The notes beneath the pieces are model-generated. The model searched no databases. It worked only from the letters and a program-made list of their open reading frames with translations, and was not told where the DNA came from. A program made the position numbers and the translations under genes. This document shows, piece by piece, positions 1 to 8,109 of a stretch of 12,500 bases of DNA; position 1 is the stretch's first letter; every line of letters begins with the position of its first letter. This stretch comes from Trachelipus rathkii (taxonomy: Eukaryota > Arthropoda > Malacostraca > Isopoda > Trachelipodidae). The DNA lies in contig JABUQX010032657.1 of assembly GCA_015478945.1 (NCBI GenBank), positions 1-12,500 on the forward strand. The letters are read 5' to 3'.

Positions 1-25
1 TTAAATGTAGACTATAAAGTGTTGA

Positions 26-136
26 ATTCTGTATATAGCAGGTCGATTTTATAACCTCGTACCGAAGAGTATGCGCCCTCGGGAGTTCTATGCTATCTAT
101 GTGCTGCAATTGATCCCGAGACCAAACATGAGATGA
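26..136 (+). other. Open, coding-like fragment in a GC-rich patch (no recognised product)
   Basis: A 36-codon frame is open between an in-frame TGA at 23-25 and a TGA at 134-136. The first ATG is at 71, giving only 21 residues (begins MRPREFYAIYVLQL). The sequence TGTATATAG directly before position 39 could be a splice acceptor, so this may be the last exon of a gene lying upstream of the window. The stretch is clearly richer in G+C than its surroundings. I do not recognise the peptide. The same bases form a hairpin, so a structured RNA or a repeat remnant is an equal alternative. Confidence 0.15.
78..120. repeat. Hairpin, 7-bp GC-rich stem
   Basis: CTCGGGA at 78-84 is perfectly complementary to TCCCGAG at 114-120, with a 29-base loop. 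Such a GC-rich stem is notable against AT-rich flanks, but a 7-bp stem alone does not prove function. Confidence 0.35.
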
Positions 137-143
137 ATTAGCG

Positions 144-175
144 GGAGGGGGTGCTTTGATTAGGGGCCACCCTCC
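144..175. repeat. Hairpin, 6-bp G/C stem
   Basis: GGAGGG at 144-149 pairs with CCCTCC at 170-175 around a 20-base loop. It lies just after the stem at 78-120, so 60-180 could fold into two adjacent GC-rich stems. Confidence 0.3.
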
Positions 176-180
176 ACAAT

Positions 181-1300
181 TTAACTTGAATTTTATGATT
201 TTGGATTGTTCTTTTTTATTCATTTAACTATTATACGCAATACTCCACCTCTGCTGTGAACATAGTTATTAGGGTTAAAAAGAGAGAGACTGATCAATAC
301 CATTCTTCACTATATTCAATATAATATTATTATTATTCTACAGGTCGACGATTATTTAACATTTTGTGTTATATTAAATTATAATATAATTTTTGTATAA
401 TCTGGAAAAAAAATGATATTATTAAACTTTTTATATGTACATAGCACATTTATTACATTGTGTGTAGGTTATGTAAAAAAAAAAGGTAAATTTCCGTACC
501 TCCACGTTTTTTATGAGCCAGGTGAAACCTTTAGAAAAATAATACAAAAACTCCAAATATAAAAATGAAATAAATAAAAACTTTTTTGAGGGGGGAGGCT
601 TCCCCTTTTCTTAATATTTTTTCTTATATTCACATTTTCCATCCCAAATTTATTATTTATTTACCCACCCATTATTTAACCTTATTTATCATTTAAATTC
701 TTAAATAAGATTAATTTAGATATTAAATTAATTTTTTTATACTTATTTCTCTAAAGTAAATTTTACTTATCTTATTTTATATTGTTACTTTTTCCTCCAC
801 CCTTAAATAAAATTAAACCGAGGGTATTATATAAATAGCAATAAAATAAAGTATTTACTATCCAATTTTTATCTTGGAGAAATAATAAAATAGTAAGTTT
901 TAATATTTTTAAGGGTAAAAATACTTTTATTATGTTCCTCCCCCCCACCCTACCCGATACCCCCTACCTTTAATTATATAAAAATATAATTTACTATATA
1001 GCAAGTTCAGATAGTTTCTATACAATATAGGAAGAAAATAAAAGTACCCCCAATAATAAATAAAATAAATAATTTTTTTTATATAACTTATATTAAGAGC
1101 CCATATATACGTAGCCTAGTAGGGTACAAATACCCATAGATTTTTTTTTTTACCCTATTTATATAATCCCCATCACTATATAATTATTATTTAATCTATA
1201 AAATCTAAAATAATAACTATTATGTAGTGTGGATTTGTTTTATTAATAAATATAAATAATAAATATATGTGGTGTGTGTCCTCCTTGGTTGGAGAAAGAG
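181..1300. other. AT-rich intergenic stretch with homopolymers
   Basis: No open frame of interest is seen on either strand. The stretch holds short A and T runs, ATT/TTA simple sequence, the only G6 in the left part of the window (590-595) and a C7 run (940-946). ATACCCCC occurs at 957-964 and GTACCCCC at 1044-1051, part of a recurring motif. I see no RNA gene or clear promoter. Confidence 0.6.
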
Positions 1301-1500
1301 ATGTAACATCCCCCCGAGAATACCTGCAAGTTTCAAAACATAAATAACGAGGAAAATGAAAACAAAAGTTATCCTCAAAAATTAACCTTTTGGTAAATCT
1401 TGGGGGCCCACCGTTTACTGCGAAGGTAATATAATGGTATACAGGACACTTCTTTCCGCCTCGGTTGGATAAGACGCATAAAAAACAAATAAACAGGCTC
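1301..1500. other. GC-richer island with a 28-codon open frame
   Basis: Base composition rises here and includes C6 at 1310-1315. On the plus strand the frame from 1386 to the TAA at 1470-1472 is open for 28 codons (contains GKSWGPTVYCEGN), with its only ATG at 1434. An in-frame TAA lies just before it, and no convincing acceptor was found. The island may be a decayed exon or a repeat fragment. I cannot name it. Confidence 0.12.
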
Positions 1501-1660
1501 CAAATCTCCTATTCTTATATCTATATGTAACTGCACAAGGTCCCCCCCCTCTTACTATAATTTTCTTTTTTCAAGTGCTAGTGACTGCTTTACATGCAAT
1601 AATATAGAAAAACTTCTATATTGTAGATCAATAAAATCCACAATCTGGTTATTACCTTTC

Positions 1661-1685
1661 CCAAACAAGTTCAGATTTTGTTTGG
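1661..1685. repeat. Perfect 8-bp hairpin (CCAAACAA / TTGTTTGG)
   Basis: CCAAACAA at 1661-1668 is the exact reverse complement of TTGTTTGG at 1678-1685, with a 9-base loop. Three more pairs (1657-1659 with 1687-1689) follow after one mismatch. It lies between GC-richer islands with no gene next to it. It could be a transposon-end remnant or an RNA hairpin. No target-site duplication was found. Confidence 0.4.
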
Positions 1686-1955
1686 AAAAAACCAATGTCT
1701 GTCTAATTTGGATACCCGGGCCCTCTCGTCTCCTCCTTTTTTGTTTTTTTAAGGATTACCGGAGTTTGAAAGGATAAACACAACACCAGCTTATTATGAG
1801 ATAAAAATTAGCATACCTAAGAGAGAGAAATAAAAAGAACAAGAAAAATGGTCCAACAGCCAAATATGTCTTCTTTCTCATCCCCTTGGGCGGTGACATA
1901 AGAAGCGGTCATGTACGGTTATCTTATCCTCAATGATCTTCAGTCTCCTAAATAA

Positions 1956-2048
1956 ATGGATGGTTTCTTTGAATCGCTTGAAAAAGAATTGCCGTCCATG
2001 GACGAGCAGCCCGAACCCGACCCCCCCCCCGACCACATAGGACTCTAA
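1956..2048 (+). CDS. Small acidic, proline-rich ORF or exon fragment, function unknown
   Basis: A 30-codon ATG-to-TAA frame lies in a GC-richer island. An in-frame TAA stands immediately before the ATG, so this start is fixed unless splicing is involved. The peptide begins MDGFFESLEKELPSMDEQ and continues with alternating Pro and Asp/Glu, ending in a PPP run followed by DHIGL. Nine of 30 residues are acidic. The proline run is encoded by an uninterrupted C10 tract (2021-2030). A one-base length error or real slippage there would shift the reading frame, so the true C-terminus could differ. The peptide looks like the N-terminus of an acidic, disordered region, but I recognise no family. It may equally be chance or a broken remnant. 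Confidence 0.25.
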   Translation: MDGFFESLEKELPSMDEQPEPDPPPDHIGL

Positions 2049-2245
2049 GAAATCTCTTCAGTCATTTCTTGTCGTCAGATATTACATATTTAAAAAATTA
2101 ACTATTTTATATTTCTCTCTCTTTCTTATATATTTAAAAACATATAAAAGTGAGGTTAGATTCTAACTCCACCTGTTAGATGAATTAATTAGACTTCAAA
2201 TTTACGTCATATTTCACTCTTATTCATGATCGCTCACAATTCAAT

Positions 2246-2338
2246 ATGGCACAGTGCGGCAAGACAGCAGAAGCTCACTCAAGTCTTCTCATCTTGCATC
2301 AAATCACTTCAAGCTCTCCTGTATCAGTCCTAATATAA
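2246..2338 (+). CDS. Small 30-codon ORF in a GC-richer island, function unknown
   Basis: The frame runs from ATG at 2246 to TAA at 2336-2338. The start context has A at -3 and G at +4, as favoured in many eukaryotes. The peptide begins MAQCGKTAEAHSSLLILHQ and is rich in Ser, Ala and Ile/Leu, with no recognisable motif. The surrounding 2221-2480 segment has near-balanced base composition, unlike its AT-rich flanks, so it could be a 5' exon, a promoter-proximal region or an inserted fragment. About half the codons start with a purine, which gives no strong coding support. No downstream exon could be linked with confidence. Confidence 0.2.
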   Translation: MAQCGKTAEAHSSLLILHQITSSSPVSVLI

Positions 2339-2499
2339 GAAGCTCGCAGCGGAGCATCCATCTCAGCTGTGTGGGGGTCGAAGCATTTGTTTAATTGGCT
2401 CCCAGTCGTATTGGACCCTACTGAGCAAAGTTCCTGGTATTCCCATACATATACCACGTAAGCGCTGTTATTTCTATCGGAAGAATTCCCTTCATTATG

Positions 2500-2610
2500 T
2501 GGATATTTATTATTTATTATTTATTTAATTTTCCCACTAGCAGTCATTTAAAAAAAAAATAGCTAATATTTATTTATTATTATTATTTTATTTATTGTTT
2601 AATATATAAT
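2500..2610. repeat. TTA/TTTA simple-sequence stretch
   Basis: Imperfect TATT, ATTT and TTA units dominate (for example 2501-2525 and 2566-2600), with an A9 run in between. It is low-complexity sequence with no frame of interest. Confidence 0.6.
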
Positions 2611-2661
2611 TAGAAATAATTAAGACAAACTACTATTTTTTGTGGGTCATTATTCACTTAC

Positions 2662-2771
2662 AATTATCGACCGCCTTTCTGGTGTGCAAATGTCCTTCCT
2701 ACAAAACGGGTATAGCAGCAGGCTTCTCTGTGTGTGGATGGGAACCCTTGCTATTACTTGGTTCACCCCAT
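2662..2771 (-). CDS. Candidate internal exon (36 codons) with consensus splice borders
   Basis: Read on the minus strand, 110 nt lie between an acceptor-like TTTTATTTTGTAG and a perfect GTAAGT donor (complement of 2656-2661). One frame is open throughout: two leading bases, then 36 codons (contains VPIHTQRSLLLYPFCRKD), ending in phase 0 at the donor. The other two frames have stops. G+C is higher than in the flanks. A nearby AG 29 nt into the putative intron is followed by TAG, so no matching next exon was established. No family is recognised. An open frame of this length could occur by chance, so the splice borders carry most of the support. Confidence 0.22.
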
Positions 2772-2880
2772 CTACAAAATAAAAGCCAGTTAACACAAAA
2801 AATTTAAATTGTTCTTAATATATAATTGGTAGTTAAATAATTTGTAAAAAACCTAAACCCCTAATGATTTAAAACATATT

Positions 2881-3760
2881 ATATTCCTATATTATCACTC
2901 CCCTAGCCCTCTTCTTTTTTTATTTGGCCATAAATTCCTACTTTTTCTATGGTGACACCCTACACTCCATTATACTATATTTAAAAAATACTTTCCTCTC
3001 TGAAAAAATAGGTATACCCCTATTTTTTTATCCTTTTCACCCCCTTTTGAGCCTTTTTCCCCTACTACCTCCCCCACCTACCACTACCCTCATTCCTTTA
3101 TTTACTTATATTTATCCCCCATAAGCTCCCAATCAAGCCCCAAAGTTTAGCTTTATTTTATATTATTTTATCCCCCATTACCGGCTCACTGAGGTATAAT
3201 TTAGGGTATTTTTCCCTTTAACTTATCCAATAAAGCTTATTATTATTTACAGCCCCCCCCTTTTTTTCAAAGGCTTTAATAAATCAAAATAAAGGTGTTA
3301 CTATAGGTACGTCGTTTATTTCTTTTAAAAATAAGGCCCTTCTAAGCCCAGGACGCTGGTGCACTCTCTCACTTATTTTTTTTTTTCCCCCCTACCCACA
3401 AAGCTTTTTGTATCCTATCACCAAATACTTATAAAAGCCCTTATAAAAAAGGGTCTATTTTTTCCTTCACTATACTTTTATCAAACGCTCACACTTTTTC
3501 TAAATATAGTTAGGGGGGCCCTTAACCCTTTTTATTATTATGTCCTTTTTTATTCTCCCCCATAAAATTGCTAGCAAAAGCCCCTTTTTTTTATATTTAT
3601 AATCCTTTATTCCTTTATTTTTATTATATTGCTTTATTTAATTAATTTCTATACAAATAAATCTGCTCATTGTGGCTATCTTTATACCCTTTAAGCCCTA
3701 TTATTTAGTTTATTTATACCCCCCCCGCCCCCCTCCATTTTTAAAAATGTTTAAAAATCA
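2881..3760. other. Pyrimidine-rich block with mixed T and C tracts
   Basis: The plus strand is dominated by T and C. A hand count gives about 75% pyrimidine in 3001-3120, with no G at all in 3061-3120. It holds C8 at 3253-3260, T11 followed by C6 at 3376-3392, and C8-G-C6 at 3719-3733. Two frames lacking stops (2924-3124 and 3359-3565) read as runs of Phe, Leu, Pro, Tyr and Ser. That follows from the composition, and neither starts with ATG, so I do not call them genes. The skew recalls one strand of some mitochondrial genomes, but I found no mitochondrial protein motif. Confidence 0.6.
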
Positions 3761-3914
3761 TCAGTTTGTTAATTTATTATTTTTTTTTAACGTACAGTCT
3801 TCCAAGAAAATTCCGTTTGATTAATTGCTGAGTATATTCAAAGCCCAATAAATAAGGGATTCCGTTTTAAATTCATATTTTTATACAACCATAATTTTCT
3901 ACCCCATAAACAAT

Positions 3915-3927
3915 AGAGAGAGAGAGA
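3915..3927. repeat. (AG)6 microsatellite
   Basis: Six uninterrupted AG units followed by A. Shorter AG runs occur near 283-290 and 7971-7978. Confidence 0.8.
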
Positions 3928-4560
3928 TGTTTTAAGGAACATGTGAAAATAAAAAAGACAATTTAATAAAGAGAAAAATAAAATTTCTTTTAAAATAATA
4001 AATTATTATACTTACCCTACCCTCACCCACCCCCCTTTTTATTTAATCGATTCTTCAGGCAAAATAATCTCCCAAAAAACTAGTCCTAAAGAAATAAAAA
4101 CTTGGGGTTTTTTTATATATATTATTTATTTCTATTATTATATTTTATTTGTTTCAATTCACTATCCAAACATAACAAAAATAGTTTTATCCAAACTAGC
4201 CTCCTCACTTTTATTTTTTTATTTTATTTTTTTAGAAAAAAAGAGACCCCGTCATAAAAAAACGGATAGGAAAAAAATCCACTACAATCTATAAACTTTA
4301 TATTGGTTCGCTACAAACAAGAGTTAAATTTTGAAGACCAGAATAAAATTCTTTGTGTTCGTTTTTAATTTGTTCATAGTTAAACCTGAATTTAAAAATT
4401 AATATAACTACTTCAAACAGAACGTAATGAAAAACTTATAAACAACAAGATTTACCACTGTTATAAATTTCAGAACCATAAAAGACAGGATATGTTAAAA
4501 ACGAGATAAAAAATAATTTTGGTTTTATTTTTTTAACGTACTTATTCGTAAAAATATATT

Positions 4561-4740
4561 TATAGGTAATAGATAATTATTAAATTATAAAATTGTTATA
4601 TTATTAATTTTTATATTTATTCATATTTAAAATAAATTAAAAATAATATAAAATTTCCAATATATAATATATTATTTTAAAATCTTAAAATTAAAATACA
4701 GAGAGAACAATATTATATATTAATTTAAATAAATAATTAG
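4561..4740. other. Extreme AT core, about 8% G+C
   Basis: A hand count finds about 14 G or C among 180 bases. It consists of interleaved TAAT, ATATT and TTTAAAA words with many short palindromes and no open frame of note. Such DNA unwinds easily and may be a matrix-attachment or origin-like element, but nothing here proves that. Confidence 0.5.
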
Positions 4741-4891
4741 GCTTTACTATAGTTAACAGATGTCCCATTATATGAGCTGACTTGTGCAGAAAATAATCAA
4801 ATATGACTGTAATAAAAATACTTATATTTAATATAAATATTCTCATAATATTATAAGAGAAAAGTAAATATTACCTAAATTTTTCAATGCT

Positions 4892-4905
4892 TATATATAT
4901 ATATA
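4892..4905. repeat. (TA)7 microsatellite
   Basis: Seven uninterrupted TA units inside AT-rich intergenic DNA. Confidence 0.8.
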
Positions 4906-5110
4906 ATCCAATAACTTTATTTATTAATCACAAATATTTTTTGAAAATACATAAATCAATATTATTAAAGATAGAATTAGATAAAAACTAATAGACAATA
5001 GTTATTTCGAGTATGCACTTGAAGCCAGATACAGAGAGTTACCGATTTTATTGAACCAATAACGACACCCCTGTGTAGCATTAAATCTCATGTTATTAGT
5101 TTTTCTCTAG

Positions 5111-5231
5111 CATCGTTTCGGGTGCCGAACTTAATAACAATTTTGACAATGAAGCGCAAGTCATAGAGAACGTAGTTGGAGAAGCTCTGTGTGAATATAC
5201 AAACATTATATTAAGATCTAAGTGTTTTTGA
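5111..5231 (+). CDS. Candidate terminal exon (39 codons), function unknown
   Basis: The frame is open from 5100 to TGA at 5229-5231, with no initiating ATG. It is preceded by a strong acceptor-like tract, TTTTTCTCTAG, ending at 5110. If used, this leaves one phase base and then 39 codons (contains NNNFDNEAQVIENVVGEALC). About 28 of the 39 codons begin with a purine, a typical bias of real coding DNA and higher than in other frames here. The peptide is acidic and hydrophilic, then more hydrophobic near its C-terminus. I do not recognise it. An alternative donor inside CTGTGTGAAT near 5190 would end the exon earlier. It converges tail to tail with the minus-strand segment at 5401-5602. Confidence 0.3.
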
Positions 5232-5400
5232 TATTTTCTTGTAGAAAATAAATCTCAATACAAAAAGCAATAGAAGCTTCGAAAGGCAGATATAACAGGA
5301 TGAATGAATAAGGTTTTCTTCTAAAAAAAAAAGTAAACCAAGTAGAGAAAAAAAAAATCATTACTCGCTCTGAATGGTATAGGTTCATTTGCTAACTTAC

Positions 5401-5602
5401 AGTGGATAGAATTCTCTGCGTGAGTAATATTTGTACACAAAACTATTTTTCCAACAAAGCTTACTATGTGTACTTTGCCCATAATAGTTTGTATTTCTGT
5501 TATGCAACGCCGAGAATGTTTTGGATCAGTATTAATTGTGTCTTTCGTTTTTTCATCATAGTCTCCGACATAAAAAATAATCGTTCCGTGTAGAGACAAA
5601 GT
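5401..5602 (-). CDS. Candidate internal exon (67 codons) flanked by splice consensus, function unknown
   Basis: On the minus strand 202 nt lie between an acceptor-like GGTCTGTAG and a GTAAGT donor (complement of 5395-5400). One frame is open for 67 codons and contains FYVGDYDEKTKDTINTDPKH, then a hydrophobic patch around HIVSFVGKIVLCTNI. About 46 of the 67 codons begin with a purine, against about 55% in the overlapping plus-strand frame, so the minus strand is preferred. An in-frame TAG directly precedes the segment and there is no upstream ATG, so it needs splicing or is a broken gene. Upstream, a GTGAGT donor at 5633-5638 would give a 36-nt intron and an exon ending at 5639. Downstream, an acceptor at 5277 would give a short last exon, 5276-5218. 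Both links are inferred. No family is recognised. Confidence 0.33.
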
Positions 5603-5638
5603 CTACAGACCAACAACTAAGAGAAAAGGTTTACTCAC
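5603..5638 (-). other. Possible 36-nt intron (alternative end gives 22 nt)
   Basis: On the minus strand GTGAGT begins at 5638. Two acceptor-like ends follow: CTTTTCTCTTAG after 22 nt and GGTCTGTAG after 36 nt. The 36-nt version joins an open upstream segment (contains LATRSFIILVR) in phase 0 to the 67-codon frame at 5602. The 22-nt version leads into a different frame that is also open for a while. RNA evidence would be needed to choose. Confidence 0.15.
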
Positions 5639-5849
5639 TCTCACTAATATAATAAATGATCGTGTGGCCAATGTTGATTTAAGTGAAAATCAATTTACTA
5701 TATACACTCCTTGACTGATAGCTATATACTCAGGTTGCTCTCAGTTTATGTATCAATTTGTCTTTAAGGAAACTGACTGCTACTTATATACGTGTTTAAC
5801 ACCTTTTGAGTCAAAATGTGGCAGTTTGATTTTAGGATAGATAGACGAA

Positions 5850-7260
5850 TTAGTACTATTCTCATAATAATTTGAGAATAAATGTTTAATAGCGATAGAA
5901 GTCTAACCTTTCTCAATCTCAGGGTAAGATAAATTGTGTTTTAATTAATTTGAACATCATAATGTTATCGTAAATATACACTTTATATAGATCAAGGTAG
6001 TAACTATGTTTTTCATAACTCAGTTATAAGATTAGATTAATAAATATAAAAACAATAAGAAAGGAGAATAATTCCACCAAAAATGCTCCAAGATGTTTTC
6101 TAGAGAGCGACATATCCAGCTCTGACGTTCCCCGGCAATTTTTTCTTAATTGGGTTTTCTTTTTATTGACTCAAACAGGTAATAACAGGATTCCTTTACT
6201 CTCTTTTTAATTCACAGAGCATAGCGACAAGTACAAAACAAACACAGAGATAACAAGAGTGGAAAAAAGTGACTACTAATATAATCCCAATAATAGATAT
6301 AATAAACTTTTTCAGACTAAAACCAAACAAATATCTAATAAATATATATCAACATGAAACCTTTTTACGAAAGGAATAGTGAAAAAGACAAAAGATCACA
6401 ACTTTTATATTGGCTATTGCAAGAATGAGTCTAAAACACACCATTGGAGTCACATAGTGGCCACAAAATAATAGTAAAGAGAGATATAGACATAATTCCC
6501 CCGACTAAATATACTAATTGCCAGAATTGTACATGTTATATTGCGAATGAACCTTTTTAGTTTTGAAAAACACAAACTTACCATCTTGATCTAAAAATAA
6601 AAATAAAAAACATTTTAAACCTGGCTCTCCTTTAGCCACACAGAGTAAAATTGGAAAACTTGTATAATAATTGCTGTTTTTTTCTCTTCCTTTAGGTCAT
6701 AAAGTAGTGTATCCCATTTTTTATATACACAGAGAATCGAACCAGAGAATCTTCGAAATTAAACTGGTCGCGCGCTTTTTTTCTTATGAAGTTTTTTGAG
6801 CTGGATCCCAAAATTATATTTTTTTTGTTAACAAAGAAGACCTTAACAATAATAAGAAAATTCAGAAGACATTAAATCAGAAACAGGAGAAGTAAAAATT
6901 CAAAACAACCAATATCACATAATTAATATAAAACAGCCAAAATTTTTTATTCCCCGAAAGGCTTGTATTGGAAATTAAAAAACTAAAGCTTTGGTCCAGA
7001 GTTTATCGAAAGTTTTGTGAGCTTATTTTAGAATCGCGTCTTTGAGACAATAAATAATAGATATTAAAAATTATTTTCCCAAGAAAAAGAAAAGAATCCA
7101 AATACCCCCCCAAATAAGAATTATTAGAGAGAATAAATATGTAGAGTGGGAACAAGGTGGAACTTCTTTTTATGGGTGAGGGAGACTCTTTCCCCCCGCC
7201 AAGTATAAGAAGATATTGATTTAATATTCTCTTATGGTGGATGTGTAACAATTAAAGAAA
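5850..7260. other. A-rich intergenic stretch, no supported gene
   Basis: Short open frames on both strands have no consistent codon bias or splice borders. A minus-strand frame at 7003-7251 starts at TTG, not ATG, and includes two homopolymer-encoded segments, so I do not call it. Small GC-richer spots occur near 6110-6140 and 6725-6780. The direct repeat AGAGAATC lies at 6730 and 6743. The TTCGA-like words there do not form a tRNA T-arm. Confidence 0.55.
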
Positions 7261-7460
7261 TATTAAAAAATATTCTCATCACCCCCAAATACGTTATTAC
7301 TCCTTTTTTTCTCATTATACGCCTCCACAAATAAACGCAATTATGATCAGGCTGGTAGGTCCTCAAAAACAGTGACTACCCCTCCTCTCTCTTCCCACTA
7401 CTCACCAAATAGAAAGCAAGTTAGAAGTAACTAAACCGAAAAAGATAGGTTGACATAAGA

Positions 7461-7493
7461 AAGCATAGAGAAGCATATTTGAGGGAAAGCATA
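7461..7493 (+). repeat. Three copies of AAGCATA within 33 bp
   Basis: AAGCATA occurs at 7461-7467, 7471-7477 and 7487-7493, each preceded by a purine-rich GA or GAA. Spacing is 10 and 16 bp. It may be a cluster of protein-binding sites or a decayed short tandem repeat. Confidence 0.4.
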
Positions 7494-7671
7494 CTTTAAA
7501 TTCCTCTGAACCAGTTTTATGAATATAAATAAAATTCATTCTTTCCTTTCAGTTCCGCAAATAATATAAAAGAAAATATAGAGATATTTAAGATTTTGGG
7601 CAAAAGTTAAAAAGTAAACCAGGATTATACTCAACTGCCGTATCATAGGGTTAATTTTTCGTTGTTAGAAG

Positions 7672-7713
7672 AATAAAACAATTAAAGAAAAAAAAAAAAA
7701 AAAAAAAAAAAAA
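7672..7713 (+). repeat. AATAAA followed by a 26-base poly(A) run
   Basis: AATAAA at 7672-7677 is followed ten bases later by an uninterrupted A26 at 7688-7713, the longest homopolymer in the window. The arrangement copies the end of a polyadenylated transcript and suggests the 3' end of a retroposed sequence such as a SINE or processed copy. No clear target-site duplication flanks it, and the upstream sequence has no recognisable coding content, so a plain expanded A tract is also possible. Confidence 0.4.
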
Positions 7714-7897
7714 TTTAATAGAGGAGAGCACTATATAGTAAGAGTGTAACGGCGGTGGGTTAGGGCAACATGTATTATTTGGAAACAGTTAATAAGAATT
7801 TTTTATCAAATCGGAATCTACTACAATTTAATAATTTTATAAGAGATATTTTATAAGCTCCGAAAAAATTAAAGTAAGAGAGCTCACAGAGATGTAC

Positions 7898-7913
7898 GAG
7901 AGATAGATCTCTC
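7898..7913. repeat. Palindrome GAGAGAT-AG-ATCTCTC
   Basis: A perfect 7-bp inverted repeat with a 2-base centre, followed by further CT units and a C7 run (7922-7928). It is a junction between an AG-rich and a CT-rich microsatellite-like stretch. Confidence 0.5.
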
Positions 7914-8077
7914 TCTCACCACCCCCCCTCCGAGATTAAAAATTATTTTCCTATAGTGACAGTTTTTGATAGAGAGAGAAAAATTAAGACCACAACGCTT
8001 ACATTATAGTATAAAGAGACAAAGAAAATAATTTACAGCAGTTATAATTTAACAAATGGAAATTATAAAGCTTATCG

Positions 8078-8087
8078 TAACGCGTTA
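8078..8087. repeat. 10-bp palindrome TAACGCGTTA in a small GC-richer patch
   Basis: A perfect palindrome containing ACGCGT, next to AGCGTGGCGGCTGG (8088-8101). It could bind a symmetric factor. A second ACGCGT is at 11086-11091. Context gives no further support. Confidence 0.3.
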
Positions 8088-8109
8088 AGCGTGGCGGCTG
8101 GTGTCCCGT

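Larger units (their letters stand above)
3761..5095. other. Very AT-rich intergenic stretch
   Basis: No supported gene is seen. The stretch includes C6 followed by T5 (4030-4040), a short AG repeat and a TA repeat (listed separately), and an extreme AT core at 4561-4740. Base composition becomes more balanced from about 5010, just before the coding-like segment that starts near 5100. Confidence 0.6.

Noticed and set aside
2924..3124. Stop-free frame rich in Leu, Pro and Tyr, with a segment LLPPPPTTTLIPLF loosely like a cytochrome oxidase loop
   Set aside because: It starts without ATG inside a T/C-rich block, and the residues follow from that composition. The flanking conserved oxidase residues are absent in all frames.
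3359..3565. Stop-free plus-strand frame of 68 codons
   Set aside because: No ATG start. It runs through T11-C6 and other pyrimidine tracts, so openness and amino-acid content are explained by composition.
5402..5593. Plus-strand open frame antisense to the 5401-5602 candidate exon
   Set aside because: It starts at GTG and has about 55% purine-first codons, against 69% on the minus strand. Treated as a shadow.
5712..6121. Long frame if TAA and TAG are read as Gln (ciliate-type code), ending at TGA
   Set aside because: About ten TAA/TAG codons occur in 137, as expected by chance, and TGA-free stretches of this size are not rare in AT-rich DNA. The best part (5733-5840) has under 45% purine-first codons.
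6725..6790. GGTTCGATTC on the minus strand, like a tRNA B box
   Set aside because: The T stem does not pair beyond two positions, and no acceptor, anticodon or D arm could be built around it.
7003..7251. Minus-strand frame of 82 codons
   Set aside because: It starts at TTG, contains no ATG, passes through C7 and C6 runs, and has low-complexity residue content.
7248..7691. Shared AACAATTAAAGAAA before and after a segment ending in A26, as a target-site duplication
   Set aside because: The right copy lies before the poly(A), not after it, which is the wrong order. A 14-base AT-rich match is expected by chance in this length.
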